From Comamonadaceae bacterium (GTDB taxonomy: Bacteria > Pseudomonadota > Gammaproteobacteria > Burkholderiales > Burkholderiaceae_C): a stretch of 64,000 bases of DNA. Of this stretch, positions 16,859-27,249 are shown in pieces (the stretch's first letter is position 1; every line of letters begins with the position of its first letter). The position numbers and the translations under genes are program-made. The DNA lies in contig JAAFIW010000001.1 in assembly GCA_013297875.1 (NCBI GenBank), positions 372,001-436,000 on the forward strand, read 5' to 3'. Below the pieces are notes generated by a model. The model did no database searches and was not told the DNA's origin. It saw only the letters and a list, made by a program, of their open reading frames with translations.

Positions 16859-16990
16859 GCGTTTTGCACCAACCAGGGGTATTCCCGCAAAACGCTTGGC
16901 AACCAAATGGTGCGCTTTTTGAAACCGTGATGAAAAACCCTAGGGTTTTCATTTTGGCACCAATAAAAAATCAATCTGGCACTACTTTTG
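16859..16990. promoter_or_regulatory. Candidate control region between tauR-like and tauA-like genes
   Basis: The 277-base divergent gap contains an inverted repeat GCGTTTTGC (16859-16867)/GCAAAACGC (16887-16895), a perfect palindrome AAAACCCTAGGGTTTT (16934-16949), and two TGGCAC boxes (16955 and 16977 area) before AT-rich sequence. MocR regulators bind direct repeats, so the TGGCAC pair is the best candidate for the regulator; the CCTAGG palindrome may be a second factor's site. Confidence 0.45.
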
Positions 16991-17094
16991 AAAATTCGCC
17001 GTGCCTACTATTCGTTCTGGTCATGTGCATGCTTGCATGTGAGCCCATTCCCAATTGCCCCACTTATCTGCAATCAACACACTGGATGGAAACC

Positions 17095-18096
17095 ATGAAA
17101 CAACTGCTTAAAACACTGCTCATCGGCACCGCCCTCACCCTCACGATGGTCTCTCAAGCCATGGCGCAAACCAAGGTGGTCATTGGCCATTTTGGTGATC
17201 CGCTTCCCTACAAGGCGCTCATCGCTGATGGAAGCCTTGACAAAGCCACCGGCTGGAAGATTGAGTGGCGGCAGTTTGCTTCTGGCGCTGAAGTCAACGC
17301 GGCCATGGCCTCTGGCGGTATTCAGATTTCTGAAATCGGGTCTTCTCCCCTGTCTGCCGGTTTGAGCTCTGGCTTGCCCTATCAGATGGTCTCCGCTGGC
17401 AAGGTAATCGATAGCTCCGAGGCATTGGTCACAAGAAATGGATCTGGCATCGACAAACCTGCCGACCTCAAAGGCAAGCGGATTGCGGTGCCGATCGGCT
17501 CAACAGCCCACTACTCGCTCATGGGCGCATTGAAGATGAACGGCATGACTGAAAAAGACGTCACCTTGCTCGGCATGTCGCCACCCGAAATCGCCGCTGC
17601 TTGGGCACAAAACGCCATCGATGCTGCTTTTGTATGGGTTCCCGTTCAAACGAAGTTGCGTGAAAACGGCAAGGTGATGTACACCGCAGGCGAAGTTGCA
17701 AAAGCAGCGGGTTTTCATACCTTCAACGCATGGGTTGCGAACAACAAGTTCGCAGCTGAAAACCGCGACGGCCTAGTCAAGTTCTTGAGGGCCATGTTCG
17801 AGATCAATGCGGATTACCACAAGAACAAGGCCGCATGGAACGCAGATTCGCCAAAGGTCAAAGCCGTCGCTGCGAGTGTGGGTGTATCACCCGCTGCAGT
17901 TGTTCCGATGCTCGACGGCACTATTTACCCTGATGCGGATTTGGCCATGTCCGCCAACTGGATGGGCGGCGGTGCAGCAGCCACGATTAAATCGACAGCC
18001 GAGTTTCTGAAGAGTGCCGGTCGTATCAGTGCAACAGCAGACAATTACAACCCGTTTGTTAACGCTGAGTTTGCCAAAGCGGCTGCAGGCAAGTAG
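17095..18096 (+). CDS. tauA: Taurine/aliphatic-sulfonate ABC transporter substrate-binding protein
   Basis: 333 residues from the ATG at 17095 (GGA 5-7 bases upstream; an ATG three codons earlier is possible). A Sec signal peptide (MKQLLKTLLIGTALTLTMVS..AMA) precedes a type-2 binding-protein fold with VVIGHFGDPLPYKALIADG, the NMT1/TauA family pattern, and SSPLSAGLSSGLPYQMV. It captures a sulfonate in the periplasm for TauBC. The taurine assignment is by family; cysteate, isethionate or dihydroxypropanesulfonate are all plausible given downstream genes. Confidence 0.87.
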   Translation: MKQLLKTLLIGTALTLTMVSQAMAQTKVVIGHFGDPLPYKALIADGSLDKATGWKIEWRQFASGAEVNAAMASGGIQISEIGSSPLSAGLSSGLPYQMVSAGKVIDSSEALVTRNGSGIDKPADLKGKRIAVPIGSTAHYSLMGALKMNGMTEKDVTLLGMSPPEIAAAWAQNAIDAAFVWVPVQTKLRENGKVMYTAGEVAKAAGFHTFNAWVANNKFAAENRDGLVKFLRAMFEINADYHKNKAAWNADSPKVKAVAASVGVSPAAVVPMLDGTIYPDADLAMSANWMGGGAAATIKSTAEFLKSAGRISATADNYNPFVNAEFAKAAAGK

Positions 18097-18174
18097 TCCG
18101 CCCTTGTTCGCTTCGCGTGCTGACCTCTCAAGGTATCAGGTCAGCACGCACATTTATCCCTTGGGGGGGTCAAC

Positions 18175-18969
18175 ATGTCGGCACTCGCCATCAAAAACGC
18201 ATCGGTGTTTTACCCGGTTCCCGGTAAACCCTCTGTTCACGCGCTCAAGAACATCAACCTTGAAATCCACGAGAAGGACTTCGTTGTCGCACTGGGTGCT
18301 TCGGGTTGCGGCAAGTCAACCTTGCTCAATTTGATTGCGGGCTTTATGGCGCCCAGTGAAGGCGAAATATCCTTGGATGGCAGGCTGGTCACGGGCCCCG
18401 GCGCAGACCGTTCGGTAGTGTTTCAAAAGCATGCGCTGCTGCCTTGGCTCAACGTGTTGGACAACGTCGCCTTTGGTTTGAAAATTCAGGGGCACGATAA
18501 AGCCAAGCGCGAAGGCATTGCGCGAGATTTCATCAAGCTGCTGGGGCTGGAGCAGTTTGAGCAATCGGCCACTTATGAGTTGTCGGGTGGTATGCAGCAG
18601 CGTGTTGGCATTGCCCGCGCTCTGACCAGCGACCCGGCTATTTTGCTCATGGACGAGCCCTTGGGTGCGCTAGACGCATTGACGCGCGAGCGCGCGCAAG
18701 AGCTCATATTGAAAGTGTGGCGCGACACAGGAAAGATGGTGTTTTTTATCACCCACAGCGTTGAGGAAGCGCTGTTCATGGGCACCAAACTGATCGTGAT
18801 GTCGCCTCGCCCTGGCCGCATTTCACATACGTTTGATTTGCCTTTTAGCCAGCGCTATTTTGAAACGGGCAATGCCCGGCAGATCAAAGCGTCACCAGAA
18901 TTCATTGCCCTGAGAGAAGAGATTTTGCAGATCATCTTTACCGATGAAGCAGGAGCCCATGATGAGTGA
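18175..18969 (+). CDS. tauB: Taurine/sulfonate ABC transporter ATP-binding protein
   Basis: 264 residues. Walker [10 protein letters not shown] (41-49), Q-loop in [17 protein letters not shown] signature [15 protein letters not shown] (about 138-152), Walker [13 protein letters not shown] and H-loop [10 protein letters not shown] are all present. This is the TauB/SsuB/NrtD subfamily that energises uptake of sulfonates, nitrate or similar. The stop overlaps the start of the permease gene. Confidence 0.92.
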   Translation: MSALAIKNASVFYPVPGKPSVHALKNINLEIHEKDFVVALGASGCGKSTLLNLIAGFMAPSEGEISLDGRLVTGPGADRSVVFQKHALLPWLNVLDNVAFGLKIQGHDKAKREGIARDFIKLLGLEQFEQSATYELSGGMQQRVGIARALTSDPAILLMDEPLGALDALTRERAQELILKVWRDTGKMVFFITHSVEEALFMGTKLIVMSPRPGRISHTFDLPFSQRYFETGNARQIKASPEFIALREEILQIIFTDEAGAHDE

Positions 18970-19822
18970 TGAGCAAACAACTTCCGGTAACGGCATGTGG
19001 GCGGGTTTGATGAAAGCCAAGCCTGCCAAACCGGGTGAAATCTATGGTGTGCCCGGTCAGGGTGAGAGCATGAAGATCAGTGCGGTGGTGATCGCTGGCC
19101 TGATCTTCATTTGGTGGCTTGTCACTTATGTCGGCTTGATCAAACCCCTGTTCTTGCCCTCGCCCATGGGCGTGATCGATGCATTTGTCGTCATGCTCAG
19201 AGACGGTTTCACCGGCGTCAGTTTTTGGGAGCATGTCTGGGTCAGCACTTTAAGAGTGTTTGGCGCGTTCTTGCTGGCCTGCGTGATTGGCATCCCACTC
19301 GGCATTGCGATGGGCATGAGCCCGGTAGCACGCGGCATATTTGATCCGCCGATTGAGTTCTACCGCCCAATCCCGCCGCTGGCTTACCTGCCGCTGATGA
19401 TCATCTGGTTTGGTATCGATGAGCTGTCCAAGGTGCTTCTGATTTTTCTGTCGGTGCTTGCGCCCATGGCCTTGGGTGCGCGCGCGGGCGTCAAGTCTGC
19501 TGCCATTGAGCAAATCCATGCGGCCTATTCGTTTGGTGCCACGCGCTGGCAAGTGATTCGCATGGTGGTTTTGCCGTCTGCCATGCCAGAAATTTTTACC
19601 GCCATGCGGGTTGGCATTGGCTTTGGCTGGACAACGCTGGTGGCTGCTGAAATGGTCGCCGCCACCTCTGGCCTGGGCTACACAGTTTTGTCAGCGTCCC
19701 GGTTTTTACAGACGCCGATTGTCATCATGGGAATTGTGGTGATCGCCATGATTGCCTATGCGTTTGATCACCTGGTGCGCTTTGTGGAACGCCGGGTTGT
19801 GCCCTGGAAGGGCAGAGGGTGA
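18962..19822 (+). CDS. tauC: Taurine/sulfonate ABC transporter permease
   Basis: 286 residues from the ATG at 18962, which is 6 bases after AGGAG; the adjoining ATG at 18959 is the alternative. About six transmembrane segments and the EAA loop ([20 protein letters not shown]) typical of TauC/SsuC. The N-terminal 40 residues are hydrophilic (cytoplasmic) with Lys-Pro-rich [10 protein letters not shown]. The start lies inside the tauB 3' end, so translation is coupled. Confidence 0.92.
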   Translation: MSDEQTTSGNGMWAGLMKAKPAKPGEIYGVPGQGESMKISAVVIAGLIFIWWLVTYVGLIKPLFLPSPMGVIDAFVVMLRDGFTGVSFWEHVWVSTLRVFGAFLLACVIGIPLGIAMGMSPVARGIFDPPIEFYRPIPPLAYLPLMIIWFGIDELSKVLLIFLSVLAPMALGARAGVKSAAIEQIHAAYSFGATRWQVIRMVVLPSAMPEIFTAMRVGIGFGWTTLVAAEMVAATSGLGYTVLSASRFLQTPIVIMGIVVIAMIAYAFDHLVRFVERRVVPWKGRG

Positions 19823-19841
19823 AGCCGTTTTCTTCTATTGA

Positions 19842-21170
<1,329 letters not shown>

Positions 21171-21178
21171 CATCACGT

Positions 21179-22432
21179 ATGGCCACTGTTGTTGATGACC
21201 TCTTGCCACTGGCCGCGCCTGCGCCGCGCGCCGCAGACGGTCTGTGGTTTGGCAAAGACCTGAGCACACCCGAGCCACTGCCGCAAGCCGCCATTGAACA
21301 GGCGGTCGCGCTGATGCGAAGCGGTCGCCTGCATCGTTACGGCGAACAAGGCAAGGGCTACCCGGAACCGTCCTTGCTCGAGCAGGAATACGCCCGCTAC
21401 GTGGGCAGCAAGTACTGCGTGGCGGTCAGCTCCTGCGGCGCAGCGATGTTTCTGGCACTGAAGGCGCTGGGTGTGAAACCGGGCGACAAGGTGCTGACCA
21501 GCACCTTCACGCTGGCCCCGGTGCCAGGTGCCATTGCCCACGCGGCAGCACAAGCGGTGCTGGTGGAGACCACCGCTAAGTTTGTGACCGACCTGGCCGA
21601 TCTGGAGCGCAAGGCGGCAACCAGCGGCGCACGGGTGTTCTTGTTGTCTCACATGCGTGGTCACATCACCGATTTGCAGGCGGTGCGCGAGATCTGCGAC
21701 CGGCACGGCGTGGCAATCGTCGAAGACTGCGCCCACACCATGGGTGCCCAATGGGACGGCCAACACACCGGAACCTGGGGCAAGGTGGGTTGCTACAGCG
21801 CCCAAACCTACAAGCACATCAATTCGGGCGAGGGCGGTTTGCTGGTCACCGACGATGACGATGTGGCCGCGCAGGCCATCCTCATGTCGGGCAGCTACAT
21901 GATGTATGACCAGCACATCCTCAAGCCGGCACCTGAGGTGTTTGAGCGCTGGAAATACATCACGCCCAACTTCAGCATGCGCATGTCCAACCTGGCCGCG
22001 GCGCTGCTGCGCCCGCAGATTGCGATGCTGGCCGATCGCGGTACGCGTTGGAACCACATCTACGCCCAGTTGGCCCGCGAGCTGAGCCTGTGTGTTCATA
22101 TCCACATCCCGCAGCGCCACCCAAAAGAAGCGTTTGTGGCCAGCTCCATCCAGTTCACACTGGACTTGCACGCTGCGCAGATTGAGCGTTTTCTGCGCGA
22201 ATGTGCTTTGCGCGGCCTGTACATCAAGTGGTTCGGTTCTGTCGCACCCGTGGCCTTCACCAGCAACTACGGGCATTGGCACTATCTGGGCGAGACGCCT
22301 GCATTACCCCAGTCCGACGGTGTGCTGAGCCAACTGCTGGATTTGCGCACACCGCTGTCACTCACCGATGACGATTGCCGGTTGATCGGCCGCATTGTGC
22401 TGGCCGCATGCGACATCGCAGCGTCGGCCTGA
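21179..22432 (+). CDS. DegT/DnrJ/EryC1/StrS-family PLP aminotransferase
   Basis: 417 residues. The fold-type-I PLP enzyme has the internal-aldimine lysine at K212 in SAQTYKHINSGEGGL, with the preceding VEDCAHTMGAQWDGQHTG typical of DegT enzymes. These usually aminate keto-sugars. Here it starts 8 bases after the hpsN stop and before cuyA, with no sugar-nucleotide or polysaccharide gene nearby, so a C3-sulfonate ketone or aldehyde is a better guess for its substrate. The N-terminal ~40 residues (VDDLLPLAAPAPRAADG) are an extension. Function inferred from context only. Confidence 0.75.
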   Translation: MATVVDDLLPLAAPAPRAADGLWFGKDLSTPEPLPQAAIEQAVALMRSGRLHRYGEQGKGYPEPSLLEQEYARYVGSKYCVAVSSCGAAMFLALKALGVKPGDKVLTSTFTLAPVPGAIAHAAAQAVLVETTAKFVTDLADLERKAATSGARVFLLSHMRGHITDLQAVREICDRHGVAIVEDCAHTMGAQWDGQHTGTWGKVGCYSAQTYKHINSGEGGLLVTDDDDVAAQAILMSGSYMMYDQHILKPAPEVFERWKYITPNFSMRMSNLAAALLRPQIAMLADRGTRWNHIYAQLARELSLCVHIHIPQRHPKEAFVASSIQFTLDLHAAQIERFLRECALRGLYIKWFGSVAPVAFTSNYGHWHYLGETPALPQSDGVLSQLLDLRTPLSLTDDDCRLIGRIVLAACDIAASA

Positions 22433-22471
22433 TCCATCTTTCGCCTTACCAACCTCCAGAAGAAAGTACCC

Positions 22472-23482
22472 ATGAAACTCACGCATTTCCCCCGCATTCG
22501 CATCACCCACGGCCCGACGCCGCTGGAATTCATGCCACGCTTGACCGAGGCTTTGGGCGGCCCCAATCTGTACATCAAGCGCGACGATTGCACGGGCTTG
22601 GGCACCGGTGGCAACAAAACCCGCAAGCTCGAGTTTTTGATGGCAGATGCGGCCCAGCAGGGCGCTGACACCATCATCACCCAGGGTGCCACCCAATCCA
22701 ACCACGCCCGCCAGACCGTGGCGATCGCTGCCAAGATGGGGATGAAATGCGAGATCCTGCTGGAAGACCGGACCGGCTCCACGCTGGCGGAATACAAGCA
22801 ATCGGGCAATGTGTTCCTGGATCATTTGTATGGCGCGCGGGTGCAAGAGGTGCCCGGTGGCACCGACATGAATGCCGCCATGGCCAAGCTGGCCGATGAG
22901 CTGCGTGCCAAAGGCCAAAAGCCCTACGTCATTCCCGGCGGTGGCTCCAACGCCCTTGGCGCACTGGGTTACGTCGTGTGCGCTCTTGAGCTGGTTGACC
23001 AATTCACCACCCAGGGCCTGGACGTCAGCTGCCTGGTGCACGCCACCGGCAGCGCCGGCACGCAAGCCGGTCTGGTGGCGGGCTTTGAGGGCACGCGCAG
23101 CCAGATTCCGGTGCTGGGCATTGGCGTTCGCGCGGCCAAAGAGGCGCAGGAAACCAATGTGTACAACCTGGCGGTCAAAACGGCAGAGCTGCTGGGCGTG
23201 CCAGGCGCGGTATCGCGCGCAAGCGTGATGGCCAACTGCGACTACGTGGGCGGCGGCTATGGCGTGCCCACGCCCGGCATGGTGGAAGCCGTGACGATGC
23301 TGGCGCGGCTGGAAGGCATTTTGCTGGACCCGGTTTACTCCGGTAAAGGCATGGCGGGCTTGATTGATCTGTGCCGCAAAGGTCATTTCAAGAAAGGGCA
23401 AAACATCGTGTTCCTGCACACTGGCGGTGCCGTGGCGCTGTACGGCTACATGCAGACCTTCAAAGACCTGCAACCCAACTGA
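22472..23482 (+). CDS. cuyA: L-cysteate sulfo-lyase / D-cysteine-desulfhydrase family
   Basis: 336 residues. The ACC-deaminase/D-cysteine-desulfhydrase fold is shown by [20 protein letters not shown] with the PLP lysine at K49, [13 protein letters not shown], and the [13 protein letters not shown] phosphate loop. In sulfonate clusters this branch is CuyA, which splits L-cysteate to pyruvate, ammonium and sulfite. The family also contains true D-cysteine desulfhydrases; the neighbouring hpsN and TauABC genes favour cysteate. No sulfite exporter or sulfite dehydrogenase is encoded next to it, so sulfite must be handled elsewhere. Confidence 0.82.
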   Translation: MKLTHFPRIRITHGPTPLEFMPRLTEALGGPNLYIKRDDCTGLGTGGNKTRKLEFLMADAAQQGADTIITQGATQSNHARQTVAIAAKMGMKCEILLEDRTGSTLAEYKQSGNVFLDHLYGARVQEVPGGTDMNAAMAKLADELRAKGQKPYVIPGGGSNALGALGYVVCALELVDQFTTQGLDVSCLVHATGSAGTQAGLVAGFEGTRSQIPVLGIGVRAAKEAQETNVYNLAVKTAELLGVPGAVSRASVMANCDYVGGGYGVPTPGMVEAVTMLARLEGILLDPVYSGKGMAGLIDLCRKGHFKKGQNIVFLHTGGAVALYGYMQTFKDLQPN

Positions 23483-23507
23483 GCAGCGTGTTCTGCGCGG
23501 ACTTTGT

Positions 23508-24236
23508 ATGACTGACCTCCATCCCGGCAGCGTCGTGGGTGTGCTGGGCGGCATGGGCCCGCTGGCCACGGCCGACTTTTTCAGCAAGGTGATTGCGGCC
23601 ACGCCCGCCGGTAATGATGCCGACCATGTGCCGCTGCTGATTCACTCGGATCCGCGCATTCCCAGCCGCCCCGCCGCCATTTTGCAAGGCGGCCCGTCGC
23701 CCCTGCCCGCTCTGCTGGCGGCGCGAGATCGCCTGATTGCTGCGGGTGCCGTCGCACTGGTCATGCCGTGCAACACGGCCCACCACTGGCATGCGCAATT
23801 GCAGGCCAGATGCCCTGTTCCGTTTCTGAGCATTGTTGATGCGGCCTGCCAGGAAGTCACCAGCGAGGTGGCGCGCGGGGCGACGGTGGGCATCATTGCC
23901 ACCCAGGCCACGCTGGCGGCCCGGTTGTTTGACCAGCAACTGGCGCAATGGGGCTGCACAGTGTTGCAGCCGGACGATCAAACCCTTCAGCAAGTGGTGC
24001 TTCCGGCGATTGCGGGCGTGAAAGCAGGCGATGTGGCGCACAGTGGCTTGCCGCTACAGCAGGCCGTGCAGGCATTGCTGGACCGTGGCGCTTCCCGGGT
24101 GATTCTTGCCTGCACCGAGGTTCCGGTCGCACTCGATGCGATTGCCTCGCCGGTGCGCGCGCACTGCGTGGACACTACCGCAGCCCTTGCACGAGCTTGT
24201 GTCGCCTGGTGGCAGCAGTACAGCCGCGTTACATAA
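23508..24236 (+). CDS. Aspartate/glutamate-type racemase
   Basis: 242 residues from the ATG at 23508. It is a PLP-independent racemase of the Asp/Glu/hydantoin family: GVLGGMGPLATADF at the N-terminus and the two catalytic cysteines C88 (VMPCNTAHHW) and C202 (ILACTEVPV). In this place, right after cuyA, it could interconvert D- and L-cysteate (a sulfonate analogue of aspartate). That is inference; plain aspartate racemase is the alternative. Confidence 0.83.
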   Translation: MTDLHPGSVVGVLGGMGPLATADFFSKVIAATPAGNDADHVPLLIHSDPRIPSRPAAILQGGPSPLPALLAARDRLIAAGAVALVMPCNTAHHWHAQLQARCPVPFLSIVDAACQEVTSEVARGATVGIIATQATLAARLFDQQLAQWGCTVLQPDDQTLQQVVLPAIAGVKAGDVAHSGLPLQQAVQALLDRGASRVILACTEVPVALDAIASPVRAHCVDTTAALARACVAWWQQYSRVT

Positions 24237-24322
24237 GACCGCCCGACGCGGCGTGGCTTGGCAGCGCGCACGCCGCAGGGTATCGTGTGCACTTATCTTT
24301 TCCTTGGTCTCAGGAGATTTTT

Positions 24323-25699
24323 ATGGCCCGCATTGACAAACCCACGCCCCCCTTGTCGTTCAACATGGACAACCATTGGTTGCCGTTCACGCCCAATCGC
24401 CACTTCCGCCAAGACCCGCGGGTGTTGGTGGCGGCGGATGGCATGCACTTCACCACGCATGACGGCAAGAAGGTGCTGGACGGTATTTCCAGCTTGTGGT
24501 GTGTGGGCGCAGGGCACAACCGCAAGCCCATCAACGAAGCCATCAAAACCCAGCTGGACACGCTGGACTACGCCACCGCGTTTCAGGCCAGCAACGACAA
24601 AGCTTTCATTGCCGCCGAAATGATTGCCAACATGGCCCCCGGCGACCTGAACAAAGTGCTGTTCTGCAATTCTGGCTCCGAGGCAGCTGACACCTCGATG
24701 AAAGTGGCGCTGGCCTACCACCGCGCCCGTGGCGAGGGCCACCGAAACATCTTCATTGGTCGTGAGCGTGGCTACCACGGTGTGGGTTTTGGTGGCATGA
24801 GCGTGGGCGGCATTCCGGCCAACCGCAAGGTGTATGGCACCAGCCTGCTGCCGCGCGTGGACCACATGCGCTTCATTCACGACCCGCTGCACCCGGAACA
24901 TGCCAGCCACGCCTACATCCACAACCAGCAACCGGTGTGGCAGGAAGACATCTTGCTGGAACTGGAAAACCGCATCCTGCCGCTGCACGACCCCAGCAAT
25001 GTTGCGGCGGTGATTGTGGAACCCGTCTCGGGCTCGGCCGGTTGGTACCTGCCGCCGCAGGGCTACCTGAAGCGGCTGCGCGAGATTTGCGACAAGCACG
25101 GCATTTTGTTGATTTTTGACGAGGTGATCACCGGTTTTGGCCGCATGGGCTGCAACTTTGCGGCCGACTACTACGGCGTGGTGCCCGACATGCTGAACTT
25201 TGCCAAGTGCGTGACCAATGGCGTGATTCCGCTGGGCGGCGTGATCTGCACCGATCGTATTTACGACGCGATGATGAACGCCAACGCCAACAGCCCCGAC
25301 CATGCCGTGGAGTTCTTTCACGGCTACACCTACTCTGGCCACCCCGTGGCCTGTGCCGCCGCCATTGCAACGCTGAACCTTTTCAAAGAAGAAAACCTGT
25401 TTGAGCGGGCCGGGCAAATGGGTCTGGTGCTCGGCGATGCCATGCACAGCGCACTGAAAGGCCTGCCCAATGTGGTGGGCATCCGCTCACTCAGCCTGGC
25501 CGGAGCAGTGGAGCTGTCGCCAATTGCCGGCTCACCCGGCAAGCGCGCCTACAACATCTTTCTGGACTGTTACCACCACGGCGTGCTGGTGCGCCCGGCG
25601 GCTGAAAACCTGGTGCTGTGCCCGCCCTACATCGTGGACAAGGCGCAGATCGAGCAGTTGGTGGGGGTGCTGGCGGATGCGATCAAGCGCAACGCTTGA
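24323..25699 (+). CDS. Omega-amino-acid:pyruvate aminotransferase (class III)
   Basis: 458 residues from the ATG at 24323, with CAGGAGA 6 bases upstream. The class III PLP fold is clear: NSGSEAADTSMKVAL, YHGVGFGGMSVGG, the IFDEVITGFGRMG block, and the PLP lysine K295 in NFAKCVTNGVIPLGG. Closest in pattern to beta-alanine:pyruvate transaminase; taurine:pyruvate aminotransferase (Tpa) belongs to the same class. With TauABC upstream it may convert taurine to sulfoacetaldehyde, though no Xsc is in the window. It closes the sulfonate cluster. Confidence 0.88.
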   Translation: MARIDKPTPPLSFNMDNHWLPFTPNRHFRQDPRVLVAADGMHFTTHDGKKVLDGISSLWCVGAGHNRKPINEAIKTQLDTLDYATAFQASNDKAFIAAEMIANMAPGDLNKVLFCNSGSEAADTSMKVALAYHRARGEGHRNIFIGRERGYHGVGFGGMSVGGIPANRKVYGTSLLPRVDHMRFIHDPLHPEHASHAYIHNQQPVWQEDILLELENRILPLHDPSNVAAVIVEPVSGSAGWYLPPQGYLKRLREICDKHGILLIFDEVITGFGRMGCNFAADYYGVVPDMLNFAKCVTNGVIPLGGVICTDRIYDAMMNANANSPDHAVEFFHGYTYSGHPVACAAAIATLNLFKEENLFERAGQMGLVLGDAMHSALKGLPNVVGIRSLSLAGAVELSPIAGSPGKRAYNIFLDCYHHGVLVRPAAENLVLCPPYIVDKAQIEQLVGVLADAIKRNA

Positions 25700-25753
25700 C
25701 CGGCATTTTTGAGAATTTTCCCGGCGATGAGCCAGGGTTTTTTGGAGGAAGCC

Positions 25754-26002
25754 ATGAAATTTTCAATCGTCCACAGCATCGTTGTCGCCATCGCATTCAG
25801 CCTGGGTGCAGGTGCCATCGCGTTGGCGCCAGTGCCAGCGCAAGCGCGGGAGGCAAAAGCCGACAAGCCCAAGAAGGCCAAAAAAACCAAGGCCACCTTT
25901 GACCAGGGCAGCGGCGAAACCCGCGCTGAGCGCGAACGCCGCCTGCTGCGCGAATGCAAAGGCAGGCCCAACGCAGGTGCATGCGAAGGCTTCACCCGCT
26001 GA
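25754..26002 (+). CDS. Small secreted basic protein (82 aa)
   Basis: 82 residues from the ATG at 25754, with GGAGG 6 bases upstream. A Sec signal peptide (MKFSIVHSIVVAIAFSLGAG, cleavage after VPAQA) leads to a very Lys/Arg-rich mature part (EAKADKPKKAKKTKA) with two cysteines near the C-terminus (LRECKGRPNAGACEGF), probably a disulfide. It resembles the small PsiF-type repeat proteins (RxxRxxxM/LxxC motif), but the resemblance is weak. Function unknown. Confidence 0.65.
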   Translation: MKFSIVHSIVVAIAFSLGAGAIALAPVPAQAREAKADKPKKAKKTKATFDQGSGETRAERERRLLRECKGRPNAGACEGFTR

Positions 26003-26105
26003 TTCGGTCGTTTTACTATTGATCCGGCCCGATGAAGTTTGAAATTTCCGTTCGGACTGAACAAGGTATCCAGGAAACCCCGTTCAGGCTGGGCTGAGGA
26101 GCGCA

Positions 26106-26269
26106 AAACCCAGTGGATCAGGGCACGTGCTTGTTTGAGCCGCAGGCGAGTTTGCACGTGACCCCACTGGGTTTGAGCACCGCAAGGTACCCGCAGCGAA
26201 GCGGAGGGCCCAGACTGCGGGTCGCCTTTCTTTTGCTTACTTTTCTTTGGCGACGCAAAGAAAAGTGAG
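26106..26269. repeat. Palindrome-rich intergenic element
   Basis: The 389-base gap 26003-26391 carries no gene. It contains AAACCCAGTGG (26106-26116) with its complement CCACTGGGTTT at 26164-26174, an inner GCACGTGC/GCACGTG pair, and a hairpin CTTACTTTTCTTTG (26236-26249)/CAAAGAAAAGTGAG (26256-26269), then a GTCGGGCGACCCCGAC palindrome. This TTTCTTTG...CAAAGAAA plus GGGCGACC arrangement looks like a repeat common in Burkholderiales and Xanthomonadales intergenic DNA (from memory). Confidence 0.65.
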
Positions 26270-26318
26270 TCGCTGTCGGGCGACCCCGACATCTACGCAT
26301 GCCACTGAGCCCTGTTTT

Positions 26319-26379
26319 GCTACTCAATTAGTAGCTGCTTGTGCTCTGCGAAGTTGCAAGTTAGCTAGATTTGACTCAA
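26319..26379 (+). repeat. Dispersed repeat, divergent forward copy
   Basis: TAGCTGCTTGTGC at 26332-26344 with the leading GCTAC and trailing TTTGACTCAAA blocks. It sits about 120 bp from another copy (26498-26559) in the same orientation. Confidence 0.6.
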
Positions 26380-26391
26380 AAAAAGGCCGGA

Positions 26392-27249
26392 TCACTGGGG
26401 CCGACGCGGCCCGAACTGCTCGCGCAGCTGGGCGCAATAGTCGGTCGGCGGCAATGCAGGCGTGGCCCAGACCAAGTCCACCAAAGGCTGATTGGACGCT
26501 TCGTTTTTGATAGCTGCTTGAGCAGTCTTTGTCTGGGCCAGTGCCACTTTTGACTTCAATTGCGCCGGCAAATGCAGCGGCACACCCAGTGTGCGATCCA
26601 CATGGCCGCTACCAGCCAGCAGCAGCACGGTCTGGCCGGCACGGGCGGCTTGGGCCACAGTGCGGGCTATGGACAGGTCACGGGCGATTTGAATGCGTGT
26701 CATGCCGGGGATCTGCCCCGGTGGTAGCAGCTGGCAGTGGCCGTCCACGATGGCCTGCTGCTGCGCGGCCAGCGCAGCGGGGCTCAGGCGCTGATCCAGC
26801 GCGGCGTCTTGCATCGCTGCGCGCATGTCGGTGCGCGGCAGGTTGGCCCCCAGCACGGGAACACCCGCGCGCACGGCGGCCATCACCGTGGGGCCGTAGC
26901 GCGCCCAGGGCCAAGCACCAGTGTTCCAGTTCAGGGCCGTTTGTACGGCCTGCTCGCTGGCATCCGGCCTGAGAGCGGCGGTGCTGGCGGGTGCGTCAGC
27001 CATTTCGATGGCCAAAGCGGCCAGCGCACTGCGCCCGGCCAGGGCTTGCACGGCCTGCAACGCCAGGGACGCATGCTCGGGCGCGTCGTGTTGCTCGCCC
27101 AGCAGCACCGCATCGGCAGGTAACAGGCTGAGCACTTGCTCGCCGCGATGAGCATTTGAGACAGGTTGCAGCTGGTTAGCACAGGCAGCGACTGCCCCCA
27201 CCAGCAGCAGGCACGCTACCCATCGACCGGTTGGCCCTAGCTGAGCCAC
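26392..27249 (-). CDS. ChaN-family haem-binding lipoprotein
   Basis: 285 residues from a GTG at 27249. A lipoprotein signal with lipobox LVGAVAAC precedes a ChaN-type domain (PF04187): VLLGEQHDAPEHASLALQAV, ALAIEMADAP, GANLPR and LLLAGSGHVDRTLGVPLHL. ChaN homologues bind haem and are linked to iron uptake. The gene overlaps the 3' end of the BLUF gene by 13 bases, so the two are translationally coupled. Near the C-terminus a whole dispersed repeat (26498-26559) is read in frame, encoding about 20 residues including KTAQAAIKNEAS, which lie between normal family sequence and a Pro-rich tail. Confidence 0.85.
   Translation of the reverse strand: MAQLGPTGRWVACLLLVGAVAACANQLQPVSNAHRGEQVLSLLPADAVLLGEQHDAPEHASLALQAVQALAGRSALAALAIEMADAPASTAALRPDASEQAVQTALNWNTGAWPWARYGPTVMAAVRAGVPVLGANLPRTDMRAAMQDAALDQRLSPAALAAQQQAIVDGHCQLLPPGQIPGMTRIQIARDLSIARTVAQAARAGQTVLLLAGSGHVDRTLGVPLHLPAQLKSKVALAQTKTAQAAIKNEASNQPLVDLVWATPALPPTDYCAQLREQFGPRRPQ
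26498..26559 (+). repeat. Dispersed repeat inside the ChaN-like coding sequence
   Basis: Core ATAGCTGCTTGAGCA at 26510-26524 and the trailing TGGGCC...TTTTGACTTCAA block. The gene stays open across it on the opposite strand. Confidence 0.85.

Noticed and set aside
24323-25699. Naming the aminotransferase as taurine:pyruvate aminotransferase (tpa)
   Set aside because: The pattern fits beta-alanine:pyruvate transaminase equally well and no sulfoacetaldehyde acetyltransferase (Xsc) is present, so the substrate is left open.
26003-26391. A gene in the 389-base gap after the small secreted protein
   Set aside because: The open frames are Arg/Lys-rich translations of palindromic repeats and have no ribosome-binding site.
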